A DNA stretch of 64,000 bases from Rattus norvegicus (GCF_036323735.1 NC_086028.1:41377501-41441500); one strand, 5' to 3'. Positions 44,691 through 56,104 are shown, numbered from the stretch's first letter. The notes: generated by a model not told the origin, from the sequence alone. Made by a program: numbers and translations.

Positions 44691-47600
44691 TTAATATCCA
44701 CTTATCAGTGAGTGTATACCATGTGTGTTTTTTGTGACTGGGTTACCTCACTCAAGATGATATTTTCTAGTTCCATCCATTTGCCTATGAATTTCATGAA
44801 GTAGTTGTTTTTAATAGCTGAGTAGTATTCCACTGTGTAGATAAATTTTCTGTATCCATTTCTCTGTTGAAGGGCATCTGGGTTCTTTCCATCTTTTGTC
44901 TATTATAAATAAGGCTGCTCTGAACATAGTGGAGCATGTGTGTTTGTTGTATATTAGAGCATCATTAGGGTAGGCCCAGGAGTGGTATAGCTGGGTCCTC
45001 AGGTAGTTCTATGTCCAATTTTCTGAGGAACTTCCAGACTGATTTCCAGAGTGGTTGTACCAGCTTGCAATCATACCAACAATGGAGGGGTGTTCCTCTT
45101 TCTCCACATCCTCACCAGCATCTGTTGTCACCTGAGTTTTTGACTTTAGCCATTCTGACTGGTTTGAGGTAGAATTGCTAAAATTGAGGTAGGTTATTTA
45201 GGTTTGCATTTCCCTGATGACTAAGCATGTTGAACATTTCTTTAGGTACTTCTCAGCCATTTGATATTCCTCAGTGGAGAATGCTTTGTTTATCTGTGTC
45301 TAACTTCCTAAGTTCTCTGTATATATTGGATATTAGCCCTCTATTGGATGTAGGATTGGTAAAGATCTTTCCCCAATCAGTTGGTTGACATTTTGTCTTA
45401 ATGACAGTGTCCTTTGCATTACAGAAGCTTTGCAATTTTATGAAGTCCCATTTGTTGATTCTTGATCTTAGAGCATAAGCCATTGGTAATCTGTTCAGGA
45501 AATTTTCCACATGTGTTCTAGGTTCTTCTCTACTTCTTCTTCTATTATTTTGAGTGTATCTGGTTTTATGTGAAGGTCTTTGATGCACTTGGGCTTGAGT
45601 TTTGTACAGGGCGGTAAGAATGGATCAATTTGCATTCTTCTACATGCTGACTTCCAGTTGAAACAGTACCATTTGTTGAAAATTTTATCTTTTTTACACT
45701 GGATGGTTTTAGTTTCTTTGTCAAAGATCTAGTGACCATAGGTTTATGGGTTCATTTCTGGGTCTTCAATTCTATTCCATTGATCTACCGGCCTGTCTCT
45801 ATATCAATACCATATACTTTTATCACTATTGCTCTGTAATACAGCTTGAGGTCAAAGATGGTGATTCCCTCAGAAGTTCTTTTATTGTTGAGGGTAATTT
45901 TAGCTATCCTGGGTTTTTTGTTATTCCAAATGAATTTGCAAATTGCTCTTTCTAACTCTGTGAAGAATTGAGATGGAATTTTGATGGGGATTGCATTGAA
46001 TCTGTAGATTGCTTTGGGCAAGATGGCCATTTTTACAATAATAATCTTGCTAATACATGAGCATGGGAGATCATTCCACCTTCTGAGATCATCTTCAATT
46101 TCGGTCTTCAGAGACTTGAAGTTCTTGTTTTACAGATCTTTCACTTGCTTGGTTAGAATCACACCAAGGTATTTTATGTTATTTGTGACTATTGTGAAAG
46201 GTGTCATTTTCCTAATATCTTTCTCAGCCTGTTTATCCTTTACGTAGAGGAGATCAAGGATTTGTTTGAGTTAATTTTATTTCAAGCCACTTTGCTGAAG
46301 TTATTTATCAGGCTTAGTAGTTCTCTGGTAGAACCTTTGGGGCCACTTAAGTATACTATCTTATCATCTGAAAATAGTGATATTTTGACTTCTTCCTTTC
46401 TAATTTGTATCCCTTTGACCTTCTTTTGTTGTCTGATTATTCTGGCTAGGACTTCGAGTATTATATTGAATAAGTAGGGAGAGAGTGGGCAGCCTTGTCT
46501 AGTCCCTGATTTTTTTCTCTACATTTAGTTTGATGTTGGCTACTGGTTTGTTTTATATTGCTTTTGCTATGTTTAGGTATGGGCCTTGAATTGCTGATCT
46601 TTCAAAGACGTTTAATATGAAGGGGTATTTATTTTTGTCAAATGTTTCTCAGCATCTAATGAGATGATCATGTGTTTTTTTCTTTGAATTTCAGTGGATT
46701 TCATTGATGGACTTCTGTATATTGAAACATCCCTGCATCCCTGGCATGAAGCATACTTGATCATGGGGGATGATCATTTTCATGTGTTCTTGGATTCAGT
46801 TTGTGAGAATTTTATTGAGTGTTTTTTAATTGATATTTATAAGGGAAATTGATCTGAAGTTCTTTTTCTTTGTTGGGTCTTTGTATGGTTTAGGTATAAG
46901 CATAATTTTGGCTTCATAGAAGGAATTGGGTAGTGTTCCCTCTGTTTATAATAATTTGGACAGTATTGGTATTTAGTTTTCTATGAAGAATTCTCCACTC
47001 AACCCACCTGGTCCTGGATCTTTTTTGGCTGGGAGCCCTTTAATGACTGCTTCTATTTCTTTATGAGTTATGGGACTGTTTAGATGGTTTACATGATCCT
47101 GATTTAACTTGGTACCTGGTATCTGTCTAGAAAATTGTCCATTTCATCCAGATTTTCCAGTTTTGTTGAATATAGGCTTCTGTAGTAGAATCTGATGATT
47201 TTTTGAATTTCATCAGATTCTGTTGCTATGTCACCCTTTTCATTTCTGATTTTGTTCATTTGGATACACTCTTTGTGCCCTCTGGTTAGGCTAGCTAAGG
47301 GTTTATATATCTTGTTGATTTTCTCAAAGAACCAGCTCCTGGTTTTATTGATTCTTTGTATAGTACTTTCCATTACTACTTGGTTGATTTCAGCTCTGAG
47401 TTTGATTTTTTCCTGCCTTCTACTTCTCCTGGGTGTATTTGCTTTCTTTTGTTCTAGAGCTTTTAGGTGTGCTGTCAAGCTGCTAGTGTATGCTATCTCC
47501 AGTTTCTTTTTGGAGGCACTCAGCGCCATTTAGCACTGCTTTCATTGTGTCCCATAAGTTTGGGTATGTTGCGCCTTCGTTTTCATTAAATTCTAAAAAG

Positions 47601-48443
47601 TCTTTAATTCCTTTCTTTATTCCTTCCTTGACCAAGTTATCATCGAGTAGAGCATCGTTCAACTTCCATGTGTATGTGGGCTTTCTGCCATTTTTGTTGT
47701 TATTGAAGACCAGCCTCAGTCTGTGATGATCTGATAGGATGCATGGGATTATTTCCATCTTGTTGAGCCTCATTTTGTGACCAATTATATGGTCAATTTT
47801 GGAGATGGTACCATGAGGTGCTGAGAAGAAGGTATATTCTTTTGTTTTAGAATGAAATGTTCTATAGATATCTGTTTCATAACTTATAGATATTTGGTTC
47901 ATAACTTCTGTTAGTTTCTCTATGTCTTTGTTTAGTTTCTGTTTTCATGATCTCTCCATTGATGAGAGTGGGGTGTTGAAATCTCCCACTATTATAAATA
48001 GTGTGAGGTACAATGTGTGCTTTGAGCCTTAGTAAAGTTTCTTTTATGAATGTAGGTGCCCCTGCATTTGGAGCACAAATATTCAGGATTGAGAATTTAT
48101 CTTGGTGAATTTTTCTTTGGTGAATATGAAGTGTCTTTCCTTATCGTTTCTGATAACTTTTGGTTAAAAGTTGATTTTATTTGACATTAGAATGGCTACT
48201 CCAGCTTGTTTATTGAAACCATTTGCTTGGAAAATTGTTTTCCAGCCTTTTACTATGAGGAAGTGTCTGTCTTTTTTACTTAGGTGTGTTTCCTGTATGA
48301 AGCAAAATACTAGGTCCACTTTATGTATCCATTCTGTTAGTCTATGTCTTTTTATTGGGGAATTGAGTCCATTGATGTTAAGAAATATTAAGGAATAGTG
48401 ATTTTTGTTTCCTGTTATTTTTGTTGTTAGAGGTGGAATTATG
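44691..48443 (-). pseudogene. L1 ORF2 remnant (endonuclease and reverse transcriptase), degenerate
   Basis: About 3.75 kb, close to the intact rodent ORF2 length, but split among frames. The minus frame 47483-47902 holds the end of the endonuclease domain with an intact SDHH motif. The frame 47104-47529 (linker before RT) overlaps it in another phase, showing a frameshift near 47490-47530. At 46363-46374 the catalytic reverse-transcriptase motif reads FSDD instead of the usual F/L-A-D-D, keeping both aspartates. Frames 45785-46030 and 45271-45588 hold the C-terminal part. The terminal coding text ends HSLISGY-like before the stop. The start codon appears changed (ATA in place of ATG near 48443). 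Confidence 0.9.
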
Positions 48444-48489
48444 TTTGTATAGTTCTCTTCTTTTGGGTTAGTTGAAAGTTGAAAGATGA

Positions 48490-49551
48490 TTATTTTCTTG
48501 CCTTTTTTGGGGTGTAGTTTCCCTCCTTGTGTTGGTTTTCCATCTTTTATCCTTTGTAGGTCTAGATTTCTGGAAAGATATTATGTAAATTTGGTTTTGT
48601 CATGGAATATCTGGGTTTCTCCATCTATATTAAATGAGAATTACTGGATACAGTAGCCTGAGTTAGCATTTGTGTTTCTCTTAGGGTCTGTATGACATCT
48701 GCCCGGGATCTTCTGGCTTTCATAGTTTCTGGTGAGAAGTCTGGTATAATTCTGATAGGTCTGCCTTTATATGTTATTTGACCTTTTTCCCTTACTACTT
48801 TTAATTTTCTTTGTTTTGTGCTTTTGGTGTTTTGACTATTATGAGACAGGAGGTATTTCTTTTCTGGTCTAATCTATTTGGAGTTCTATAGGCTTCTTGT
48901 ATGCTTATGGGAATCTCTTTCTTTAGGTTAGAGAAGTTTTTTCTATAATTTTGTTGAAGGCATTTACTGGCCCTTTAAGTTGGGAGTCTTCGCTCTCTTC
49001 TTAGGGTTGATCTTCTCTTTGCTTCCTGGATTTCCTGTATGTTTTGGGTTAGGAGCTTTTTGTGTTTTACATTTTCTTTGATGGTTGTGCCAATGTTTTC
49101 TATGGTATCTTCTGCCCCTGAGATTCTCTCTTCTATTTCTTGTATTCTGTTGGTGATGCTTGCATCTATGACTCCTGATCTCTTTCCTAGGATTTCTTTC
49201 TCCCTTTGTGATTTCTTTATTGTTTCTTTTCCATTTTTAGATCCTGAATGTTTTCTTTCAATTCCTTCACCTGTTTGGTTGTGTTTTCCTGTAATTCTTT
49301 AAGGGATTTTTGTCTTTCCTCTTTAAGGGCTTCTACTTCTTTATCTGGGTTGTCTTATATTTCTTTAAGTGAGTTATTTATGTCCTTCTTAAATTCCTCT
49401 ATCATCATCATGAGATGTGATTTTAAATCCAAATCTTGCTTTCCAGTGTGTTTGGATATCCAGTGTTTCCTTTGGTGGGAGAACTGGGCTCTGATGATGC
49501 CAAGTAGTCTTGGTTTCTGTTGCTTAGGTTCCTGCACTTGCCTCTTGCCAT
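48490..49551 (-). pseudogene. L1 ORF1 remnant (RNA-binding chaperone), frameshifted
   Basis: A start codon at 49551 opens a frame beginning MARGKCRN, as expected for rodent ORF1. That frame is lost within about 40 codons near 49431-49446, while the coiled-coil region continues in another frame (49355-49537, ending SLKEI before a stop). The C-terminal domain lies at about 48500-49000 and the stop is at 48490. The span of 354 codons is near the family's normal length. Several further stops are present. Confidence 0.88.
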
Positions 49552-50791
49552 CAGGCTGTCTCTGGTGTGAGATTGTCTTGCTGCATCTGACAGTGGCTTG
49601 ACCTTCCTGTAAGCCTGTGTTTCACCACTCCTGGAGACCTGTTTTCTTTCAGCTGGATCTGGGTACAGAGAGCTGTGGGACCAGGTCAGCTCTAAGTGTA
49701 GGCAGAAACTGGAAGGGACCTGTCCCAGACTGCTCCTGGGTTTGTGTGTCCTGAGGGCTGTAGGTGGGTCACTCAGAGCAGAAGAGTTGGTCTAACCTCT
49801 GCTGTCAGTTGTGTCAGCACTCCTGGCAACTGGTTTTCAGCTCTGGGCTCAGGTAGAGACTGGAAGGATCATCTCCCCGACTGCTCCTAGGTTCCTGTGT
49901 CCAGAGGGCTCTAGGTACACTCCTCTTGGGCCAGGAATGTGACAGAAGTAGTGGTCTCCCTGGAGCTCTCAGGATTGTCTGCACTTCTGAGAGTCCAGCT
50001 CTCTCCCTGATTGGATTTGGGTACAGAGAGCTGTGGGCCTGGGGTCAGCATTGGGTGCAGCACTTAAATTTATTCTTAAACAAAATGTTTTATAGCCATA
50101 ATCTTACATTGTTAAAAATATTTAAATTTTGATAAAGAATTTTGTATCTTCTTACATTGGTACCAAATTTATATATTGATACAAGTTTAAGGTTTTTCTT
50201 GGTGTAAATCTTTGTATATTGATAGAAATTTTAAACTTAATTTTGATACTCTTGGGTAGACATTGTACCTATACAACTCATTTAAGATGCAAGGCTATAT
50301 GTGCTTGTGGTTTTCTCCTTTTGATTTTGTTGTGAGATGCTTAATATCTTGTCTTTTCTTTGGTATAAGTATCTTCCTTATATTGGAGTTTTCCTTCAAG
50401 GATCCTCTGTAGGGCTGGATTGGTAGCTAGATACTGTTTGAATTTGGTTTTGTCCTGAAATATTTTGGTTTCTCCATCTATGTGGATTGAAGGTCTTGCT
50501 TATAGTAGCCCCTGGGCTGGTATTTGTGTTCTCTTAGAATCTTAGACTGGCTTTGGGCGCAGGCAGAGACTGGAAGGATCCTGCCCCTGACTGCTTCTAA
50601 GTTCCTGTGTCCAGAGGGCTCTTGGCAGGTTCCTCTTGGGTCAGGAATGTGAGCAGAAGTGGTGGTCTCCCCTGAGCTCTCAGGATTGTCCACACTTCTG
50701 AGGGTCCAGCTCTCTCTCTCTCTCTCTCCACAGGATTTGGGTACAGAGAGCTGTGGGACTGGGTCAGCTCAGGGTACAGGCAGAAACTGAC
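49552..50791 (-). promoter_or_regulatory. L1 5' UTR with monomer-like units, interrupted
   Basis: GC-richer text repeats: gggtacagagagctgtggg at 49661, 50019 and 50739, and agactggaagga near 49706, 49856 and 50567. After removal of the insertion at 50061-50552 the units join smoothly, with spacings of roughly 150-230 bp. Rodent L1 promoters are built from such monomers. Whether it still has promoter activity is unknown. Confidence 0.7.
50049..50562 (-). mobile_element. Half-L1 (HAL1-like) fragment nested in the L1 5' UTR
   Basis: The inserted part is 50061-50552. On the minus strand its first 150 bases are ORF1 C-terminal text (IHIDGETKIFQDKTKF, NPALQRILEGK, then a stop after KEKTRY), homologous to 48545-48690 of the host L1. 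It is followed not by ORF2 but by about 330 bases of AT-rich sequence with no frame. Flanks cattgggtgcag (50049-50060) and ctttgggcgcag (50551-50562) look like an imperfect target duplication. The HAL1 label is inferred from ORF1 without ORF2. Confidence 0.65.
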
Positions 50792-50803
50792 TATCTTTTC
50801 TTT

Positions 50804-51129
50804 CACTATGGATTTTTTTTTACGCAGTAACTGTAACGCTGGCAAGTATGATCCAAACAAATAGGTATATGTGTTCAATTGTCTGCCTGGAATGATGGAG
50901 GTGTGACTATAGGAAGAACTGCCAGGGGTAGGAAGCACAGGAGGGAAAGCTTTTGTCATCACCCCAGGAGCCCGGACAAAATGCTGTAGGTAAAGGTAAT
51001 GTCTACTGCCAGCTCTCAAATGTGGGTAAGAGTCGGGCACATCCAAATGGAAAGGAATCCAGTACTAAGTTAGAGATTGGTCCACAGCATGGATCTGCAT
51101 TCACAATTCCACATCACTCATTCACATAT
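50804..51129. other. Unassigned non-coding sequence
   Basis: No recognised repeat. A 149-codon minus frame (50597-51046) spans this and the L1 5' UTR and is not a gene. Confidence 0.4.
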
Positions 51130-51230
51130 GCACTTTCTGTGTATTTATTGAGTATCTACATCTGCCAGGCGCTGCTGAGGACCAGCATGCCTCAAAATAA
51201 CAGACTGAGTTCTGTTGGTATGCATTAAGA
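51130..51230 (-). mobile_element. MIR/L2-like ancient repeat scrap
   Basis: tgtatttattgagtatctac atctgccaggcgctgctgag resembles the reversed MIR or L2 end (tattgagcacctactatgtg ccaggcactg). Short and diverged. Confidence 0.4.
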
Positions 51231-51989
51231 TTAAAGCATGTCTAAAAAGCTTTCCTCAGTGTGTAACACTATTCAGATGAGATCCCTTTCAAATGTTAAG
51301 CACGAATCAAGGGGAGAACCCATGATGGATGGAGTTCAAGGTACTGTATGTTGAGACTCAGTGTAGAAGTTAGCAAAGGAGGTGGAAAAGAGTGTTCTGG
51401 AAGGCAGAATAACAGGATGCCTGGGGATAGCAGGGTAGGATGGAGGAGTGATTGACAGGGTGAAGAAGCACGGAATAAGACCCCCTCACCCTTTCTCCGT
51501 GGATCCCCACATTGGTGGCCCTGCTCAGCTAAGTTTCCTAAGTTTCCGCCTCTAGTGGCTGCTACCCTCCTCCATGTGCCCTCAGGTCTCCTCCTGTGCT
51601 TGCAGCTCCACCTCTACAGAAGTTTAAGTCCCAGCCCTGCCATTTGCCAGCTTCAGCTTCTCTCTACCATAGTTCAGAAGACTGAGGCAAAATATCTGAT
51701 TGGCTTGCCCTAGCTCAGGTAGGACCCTGCTAGATTACCCATCTCCTTATCAGCCACTCACTGTGCGCTAGGTGAAAGGCCTCAAGTGGTTTCTGGTGTC
51801 CCCTGACTCTACTTCCTCTAGCACAGAGATGGAAAGAGTATGATGTTGAAGAATATAGCAAGATGTGGGCATGCACCCCAAATGGGCAGCAGAACCCCAC
51901 CACATACACAATCTCTAGTCATGAGTGAACACATCTCTAACAGCAGGTTCCTGTCCGCCATTGCCAGGTATACAGAAATAAAGCATGCT
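51231..51989. other. Unassigned non-coding sequence
   Basis: No recognised repeat or gene. Confidence 0.4.
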
Positions 51990-51990
51990 G

Positions 51991-52148
51991 TTGCCAGGCG
52001 TGGTGACACACACCTTCAATCCCAGCATTTGGGAGGCAGAGACAGGTGGATCTCTGTGCATTCAAAGACATTCTTGTCTACACAGGGAGGTCAAGTTCAG
52101 CTAGGGGTACACAGAAAATCCTGTCTCCAATAAATATAAAATAAAATA
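51991..52148 (+). mobile_element. B1 SINE
   Basis: ttgccaggcgtggtgacaca caccttcaatcccagcattt gggaggcagagacaggtgga is a well-preserved B1 with 7SL-derived pol III boxes. The tail is aaataaaataaa. Confidence 0.95.
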
Positions 52149-52982
52149 AAGCATGACATGACATCCTGATGATTATGGCAATGATAGTTCTAATACACAG
52201 GGCACTGCGTGTGAACTAAAGCAACAGAATAGTGATAATAGCAGGGAGTGCTGGGGACCACAGCACAGCAGAGAGGGATATTTGAGTACCTCCTACTTAC
52301 CTACAGCTGGTGACTATCATGCAGGGATGTGGCTTAGAATCTTCCAGCTGTGGCTTGTCAAGATGTTTCCAGAAATGTGAATCATGATGTAAAACTGTAA
52401 GATGGGATTTCAGTCAACTTCCCAAATGTTCCCATTACAAGGAACAGATATGAAAAGTAAAGAGTTGAGTGATGTTCGGGTAAGCATTTCCCTATTCTTT
52501 AGAAAGGAAGCAGCCCAAGTCATTGTCACCCAAAGCTGACACTCTACTAAAGCACTTAGGTCTCCTTAAGTAAATTTATTGATAACTTGTGTTGTTAGGG
52601 ACCCAGGATCACCATGATGAGCCTCATGAGACTCTCTAGTTCGTTTTTAGGCCAGTGTGGTCAGATGAACGCTGCGATGCCCTCTGCAAAGAAATACTCT
52701 CTAGGGAAAAGACTTTTGGAATCCAGCATGGTTCTTGGGGAAATGTTACCAAGTAATTCTAACATTTGAGACATCAAATAAAGGATGATTTCAGTGTAAT
52801 AATCATGATACCCCCAATTCTTTGATGGGTTCAGCTGGTGGGGGAGTGATTGGAGGATGGGAGTTAGGAATGACCTGAAACCTGAAGGAAGTGAATCATG
52901 TACTAGTTTGTATGTGATTGTATGTGATTCAGACAGGAGGGGGCAAATGATTAGAAAATCCTGCCCAACAAATGGCAACATT
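52149..52982. other. Unassigned non-coding sequence
   Basis: No recognised repeat or gene. A short tgtatgtgat duplication occurs near 52910-52930. Confidence 0.4.
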
Positions 52983-53137
52983 AGGCTGGTTATGGTGGTG
53001 ATGCTTGCCTTTAATCCCCAAATTTAAGAGGCAGAGGCAGGTGGATCCCTCTGAGTCTAAGGCCAGCCTAATCTGCATAGTGAATTCCAAGACAGACAGA
53101 CCTACATAGCGAGACTCTGTGTTGAGAAAAAAATAAA
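52983..53137 (+). mobile_element. B1 SINE
   Basis: taggctggttatggtggtga tgcttgcctttaatccccaa, aagaggcagaggcaggtgga and agcgagactctgtgttgaga form a B1. It is followed by a purine-rich tail and a GA array. Confidence 0.92.
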
Positions 53138-53154
53138 CAAAAAAGTTTTAAAAA

Positions 53155-53184
53155 GAATGAAAGAAAAGAAGGTAGGAAGGAAGG

Positions 53185-53244
<60 letters not shown>
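53155..53244. repeat. Purine-rich tail and (AG)25 microsatellite
   Basis: The pure AG run is 53193-53242, preceded by aagg/gaaa text from the B1 tail. Confidence 0.96.
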
Positions 53245-53246
<2 letters not shown>

Positions 53247-53885
53247 GTGCAGAGCCCAACGTGCATTTGTTAACAAACTTTACACACCCGAAGGAGCCTA
53301 AGAAGACGCTTGAACAGGAGCAGCTGGGGTAGGGAGTAGCCCGTGTAAGTCCTAAGCCAGCTGGTTAATCTCCCCATCCTTGATCTGGCCTGCCAGCTCT
53401 TATTTGCCTCTGATGTAAGCCATAAGTAATTAAATCACAGCCCTGACTCTGTTCTAAAAAGGATCGAGTTTTAAAATAGATGCCCTGCCTGGCAGACTCT
53501 TGTGGGTCTGGGCTTTTCATCTAGTTCTGATAAGCTCCTTCCTACCCACTGCTCCTCTCCCCTCTGCTCGCTGCAGTCTGCGAGCTGGTTCTTTGGATCT
53601 CACCAGAGCAGGCAACAACAGCGAGTCATACCACAGCCGGAACACATCACTACGATTCTTAGTCCAAGAGGGGATAGGGTCGGTCTTTGCATTGGCTACG
53701 CAGAAAACTGTGATTTTACAAAATTTGCAGCAGTACCAGAGCCTACACCTGGAGTCTTAGCTTGGCACTAAGCTATCCATGCTCTCTGGTTTTGAAAGGA
53801 ATTTAGTAAATACATGTCATCAAGGGAAACAAAAAGATCCACACAGAGAACCATGCACACTCTTTTGGTTCTTTCTGTGCCAACA
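53245..53885. other. Unassigned non-coding sequence
   Basis: Two overlapping plus-strand frames of 86 and 89 codons (53500-53771) have no recognised domain. Confidence 0.4.
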
Positions 53886-54110
53886 GTAATTACTGGGTAA
53901 CCAGAGTTCACTATGTTCTGGGTCCTAAGCTAAGATCACTTTTACTTATAAGCAACGTTATCTCTTTCAGTCTTCTCCAAACATGCTCACACTTCATTCT
54001 CAGAGATGAGCGTTGGAAGCTTCACACATAGGGCTTTGCAATGAGCACACACAGCACCCAAGGTCTGAGCCCAAGACCTGGCCACAGAAGCTTGCCTCTG
54101 AATGACGGCT
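53886..54110 (-). mobile_element. MIR SINE (ancient)
   Basis: The plus strand runs through the reversed MIR: ttctgggtcctaagctaaga, aacgttatctctttcagtct, attctcagagatgag, gtctgagcccaagacctg. The order is right and divergence is as expected for an ancient element. Confidence 0.5.
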
Positions 54111-54339
54111 GTGTCAGGCTCCTGGGTCACATTCTGCAAATTGCTCTGCTCATTTGGCTTGGAGATTCTTGTACCGGTCTGTTCCTCCTGACCATCAAAA
54201 CAGCACCTGGGAACCTGTCAAAGCACTCTCCCTGAGCAGCAGAAAGCATAATCTGAAAGCTCCCAGGCTGCCCTGAGAAGGCACACAAGAGTGCTCTTCC
54301 TCAGAGACATAACTCTTGGAATTAGGAATGCCTTTCGGG

Positions 54340-54634
54340 GTCTGGGGAGACACCTCAGTTGGTAAAGCATGAGATCTGTGTTCAATCTTCAAACTTCATT
54401 TGAAACAGCCTGGATTAGTGATGTACTCTTGATCCCAGCATTGGAGAGAGGGGAAGCTGGATCTTGGAGGTTCCCTAGCCATGTAACTCAGCCTAACCAC
54501 CAGTTCCAGGATAGTGATAGAATCTGTCTCACTAAACAAGGGAACAACTCTTGAGGAGTGACACCCAGGGTAGACCTCTGGCTCCTATCACACAGATACA
54601 TGTATCCCCCCCACACACAGATGTACCTGCATAT

Positions 54635-54640
<6 letters not shown>
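54340..54640 (+). mobile_element. B4-type SINE
   Basis: tctggggagacacctcagtt ggtaaagcatgag, cagcattggagagaggggaa gctggatcttggaggttccc, gaatctgtctcactaaacaa match the B4A order. The CA/CT array starts in its tail. Confidence 0.75.

Positions 54641-54700
<60 letters not shown>
54640..54700. repeat. (CT)n microsatellite, one interruption
   Basis: CT run broken once by ttt. Confidence 0.97.
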
Positions 54701-55429
54701 CACCCCCCCTCAAAATATTCAGTCAAATATCTTGAGTTCCTGGAAAAGAAGCTGAAACTCATAGGTGACTCAATCCATCCAACTTCTAGACCCTTGAAAG
54801 CTACAGCAGCACAGCGACTCTTATGCTCTGGACAAAAGTACTGAGGAGAAAAGGAAAGCACAGCTCTCATATTATCCCTCTTCCTGGTCTCATTGTCTTC
54901 ACCAAGACCCATCCTGTCTCAGCTCCTAGGAACTCTGCTGTTCTGCATGTAAACCACCAAGAGACCAACAGCACTGTGAGTAGTTTTGGGTCATCACCAC
55001 GGTGCATTTCTTACGCTTATTAAATTTGGATCCAGTCAGGAAGATGGGAGAAAAGGAATTACATTCAGAGACTTGGTATTTTTCCTCCTGTTAAATTGAG
55101 CTGTGGGAGGTACGATCTGCTGAACTGGTACATTTTAAAAGACAAAACCCCTAATGTTTTAAGGAGTGTTTTCCCCCCATTAACATGTTGCTTAGCAACA
55201 TTTTTACAATATCAGCAGCTGTGTGACTCGGAGCTGAATGAATGTCTAGAAATGCAGAAAGATCCAAATAGGGAAATGCAGGGTCCTGGTAGCATGCTGT
55301 CTTTGTTAGGGGAGATGGGGAGGGTGAGACCTCCAACATGGAGCACAGGCAGCCCGTGCTTCCTTCCAATTCAGCTGGACATTGTCAGCTGACACTTTGA
55401 GTGTTGGGCCCTGGTTTTAGTCTCATAAA
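54701..55429. other. Unassigned sequence with a palindromic X-box-like site
   Basis: tgttgcttagcaaca at 55186-55200 is a perfect inverted repeat around one base and fits the RFX X-box consensus. No gene is visible nearby. Confidence 0.4.
55186..55200. promoter_or_regulatory. RFX X-box-like palindrome
   Basis: gttgct-t-agcaac fits RYYNYY(N1-3)RRNRAC on both strands. Function is only inferred; no promoter is visible. Confidence 0.3.
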
Positions 55430-55690
55430 TTTTTATCAATTTTATGTGATGAAAGGCTTCAAATCCATACAAAAATAGAATCATGTTGTGAGCTCCGTTA
55501 CCTCTATCGTGAAGCTTTAACATTTTGCAATTCATGGCCCATCTTGTGTTATCTGGCTCCATTACTTCGTTATTTTTGGAAGTAATGATGTATCGAATAT
55601 CTATCATTTCACCCGTAAATATATCTGCGTCAGTCTCAGGAAGGAAGGGCTTTGTAAAAATAAAGCCCAATTATGTCACCAAACCAAAAG
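55430..55690 (+). mobile_element. Ancient mammalian L1 3'-end fragment
   Basis: gcaattcatggcccatcttg tgttatctggctcc and tatcatttcacccgtaaata tatctgcgtcagtctca follow text found in old mammalian L1 3' regions. The exact family is uncertain. Confidence 0.4.
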
Positions 55691-55831
55691 TTAACAGCTG
55701 TCTTGTGATGTCACCTAAGAAATGAGAGGTGCAGTTTCCAACTCAGGGTTTCTCATTTTTCATTTCAAAGAAGGCCTCAGTAAGGGGACAGAGGGCCACT
55801 TCTGTGTGCCTCCACTTCACTTGATTAAACG
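55691..55831. other. Unassigned short segment
   Basis: Nothing recognised before the CAA array. Confidence 0.4.
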
Positions 55832-55858
55832 ACAACAACAACAACAACAACAACAACA
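55832..55858. repeat. (CAA)9 microsatellite
   Basis: Uninterrupted caa units. Confidence 0.97.
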
Positions 55859-56028
55859 GCACATGTGTACTAAGTCCTGCAAAGCCTCTTGGAATCAGAG
55901 TAACGCATTTCTGAGGGTTTGTTTTTTGTTTTCTTTTTTTTTACTTATTTCCAAATAGTGTTAGTCTGACAGGAATACTGGTGCCCACAACCAACAGTCT
56001 CTAACTCCCATTCTGATGTCCTCTACAG

Positions 56029-56029
56029 A

Positions 56030-56104
<75 letters not shown>

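Larger units (their letters stand above)
44009..50803 (-). mobile_element. Near full-length L1 retrotransposon with target-site duplications, inactive
   Basis: The element lies between two perfect copies of tatcttttcttt, at 44009-44020 and 50792-50803. Read on the minus strand the duplication is aaagaaaagata, A-rich at its start as expected for L1 endonuclease targets. From 5' to 3' on the minus strand: monomer-like 5' UTR (50791-49552), ORF1 remnant (49551-48490), short spacer, ORF2 remnant (48443-44691), 3' UTR (44690-44021) with a polypurine tract, and a short poly(A). A later 0.49-kb insertion sits in the 5' UTR. Frameshifts and stops inactivate both ORFs. The subfamily looks older than the 6607-7125 fragment. 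Confidence 0.93.

Noticed and set aside
47228..47726. Plus-strand frames of 101 and 78 codons
   Set aside because: They are antisense shadows of L1 ORF2.
50061..50552. Spliced-L1 retrocopy (5' UTR spliced into ORF1)
   Set aside because: The 5' UTR monomer is continuous when the segment is removed, and the segment is flanked by an imperfect target duplication. A nested insertion explains it better.
50597..51046. 149-codon minus-strand frame
   Set aside because: It spans the L1 5' UTR, the target duplication and unrelated flank, so it cannot be an ancestral gene.
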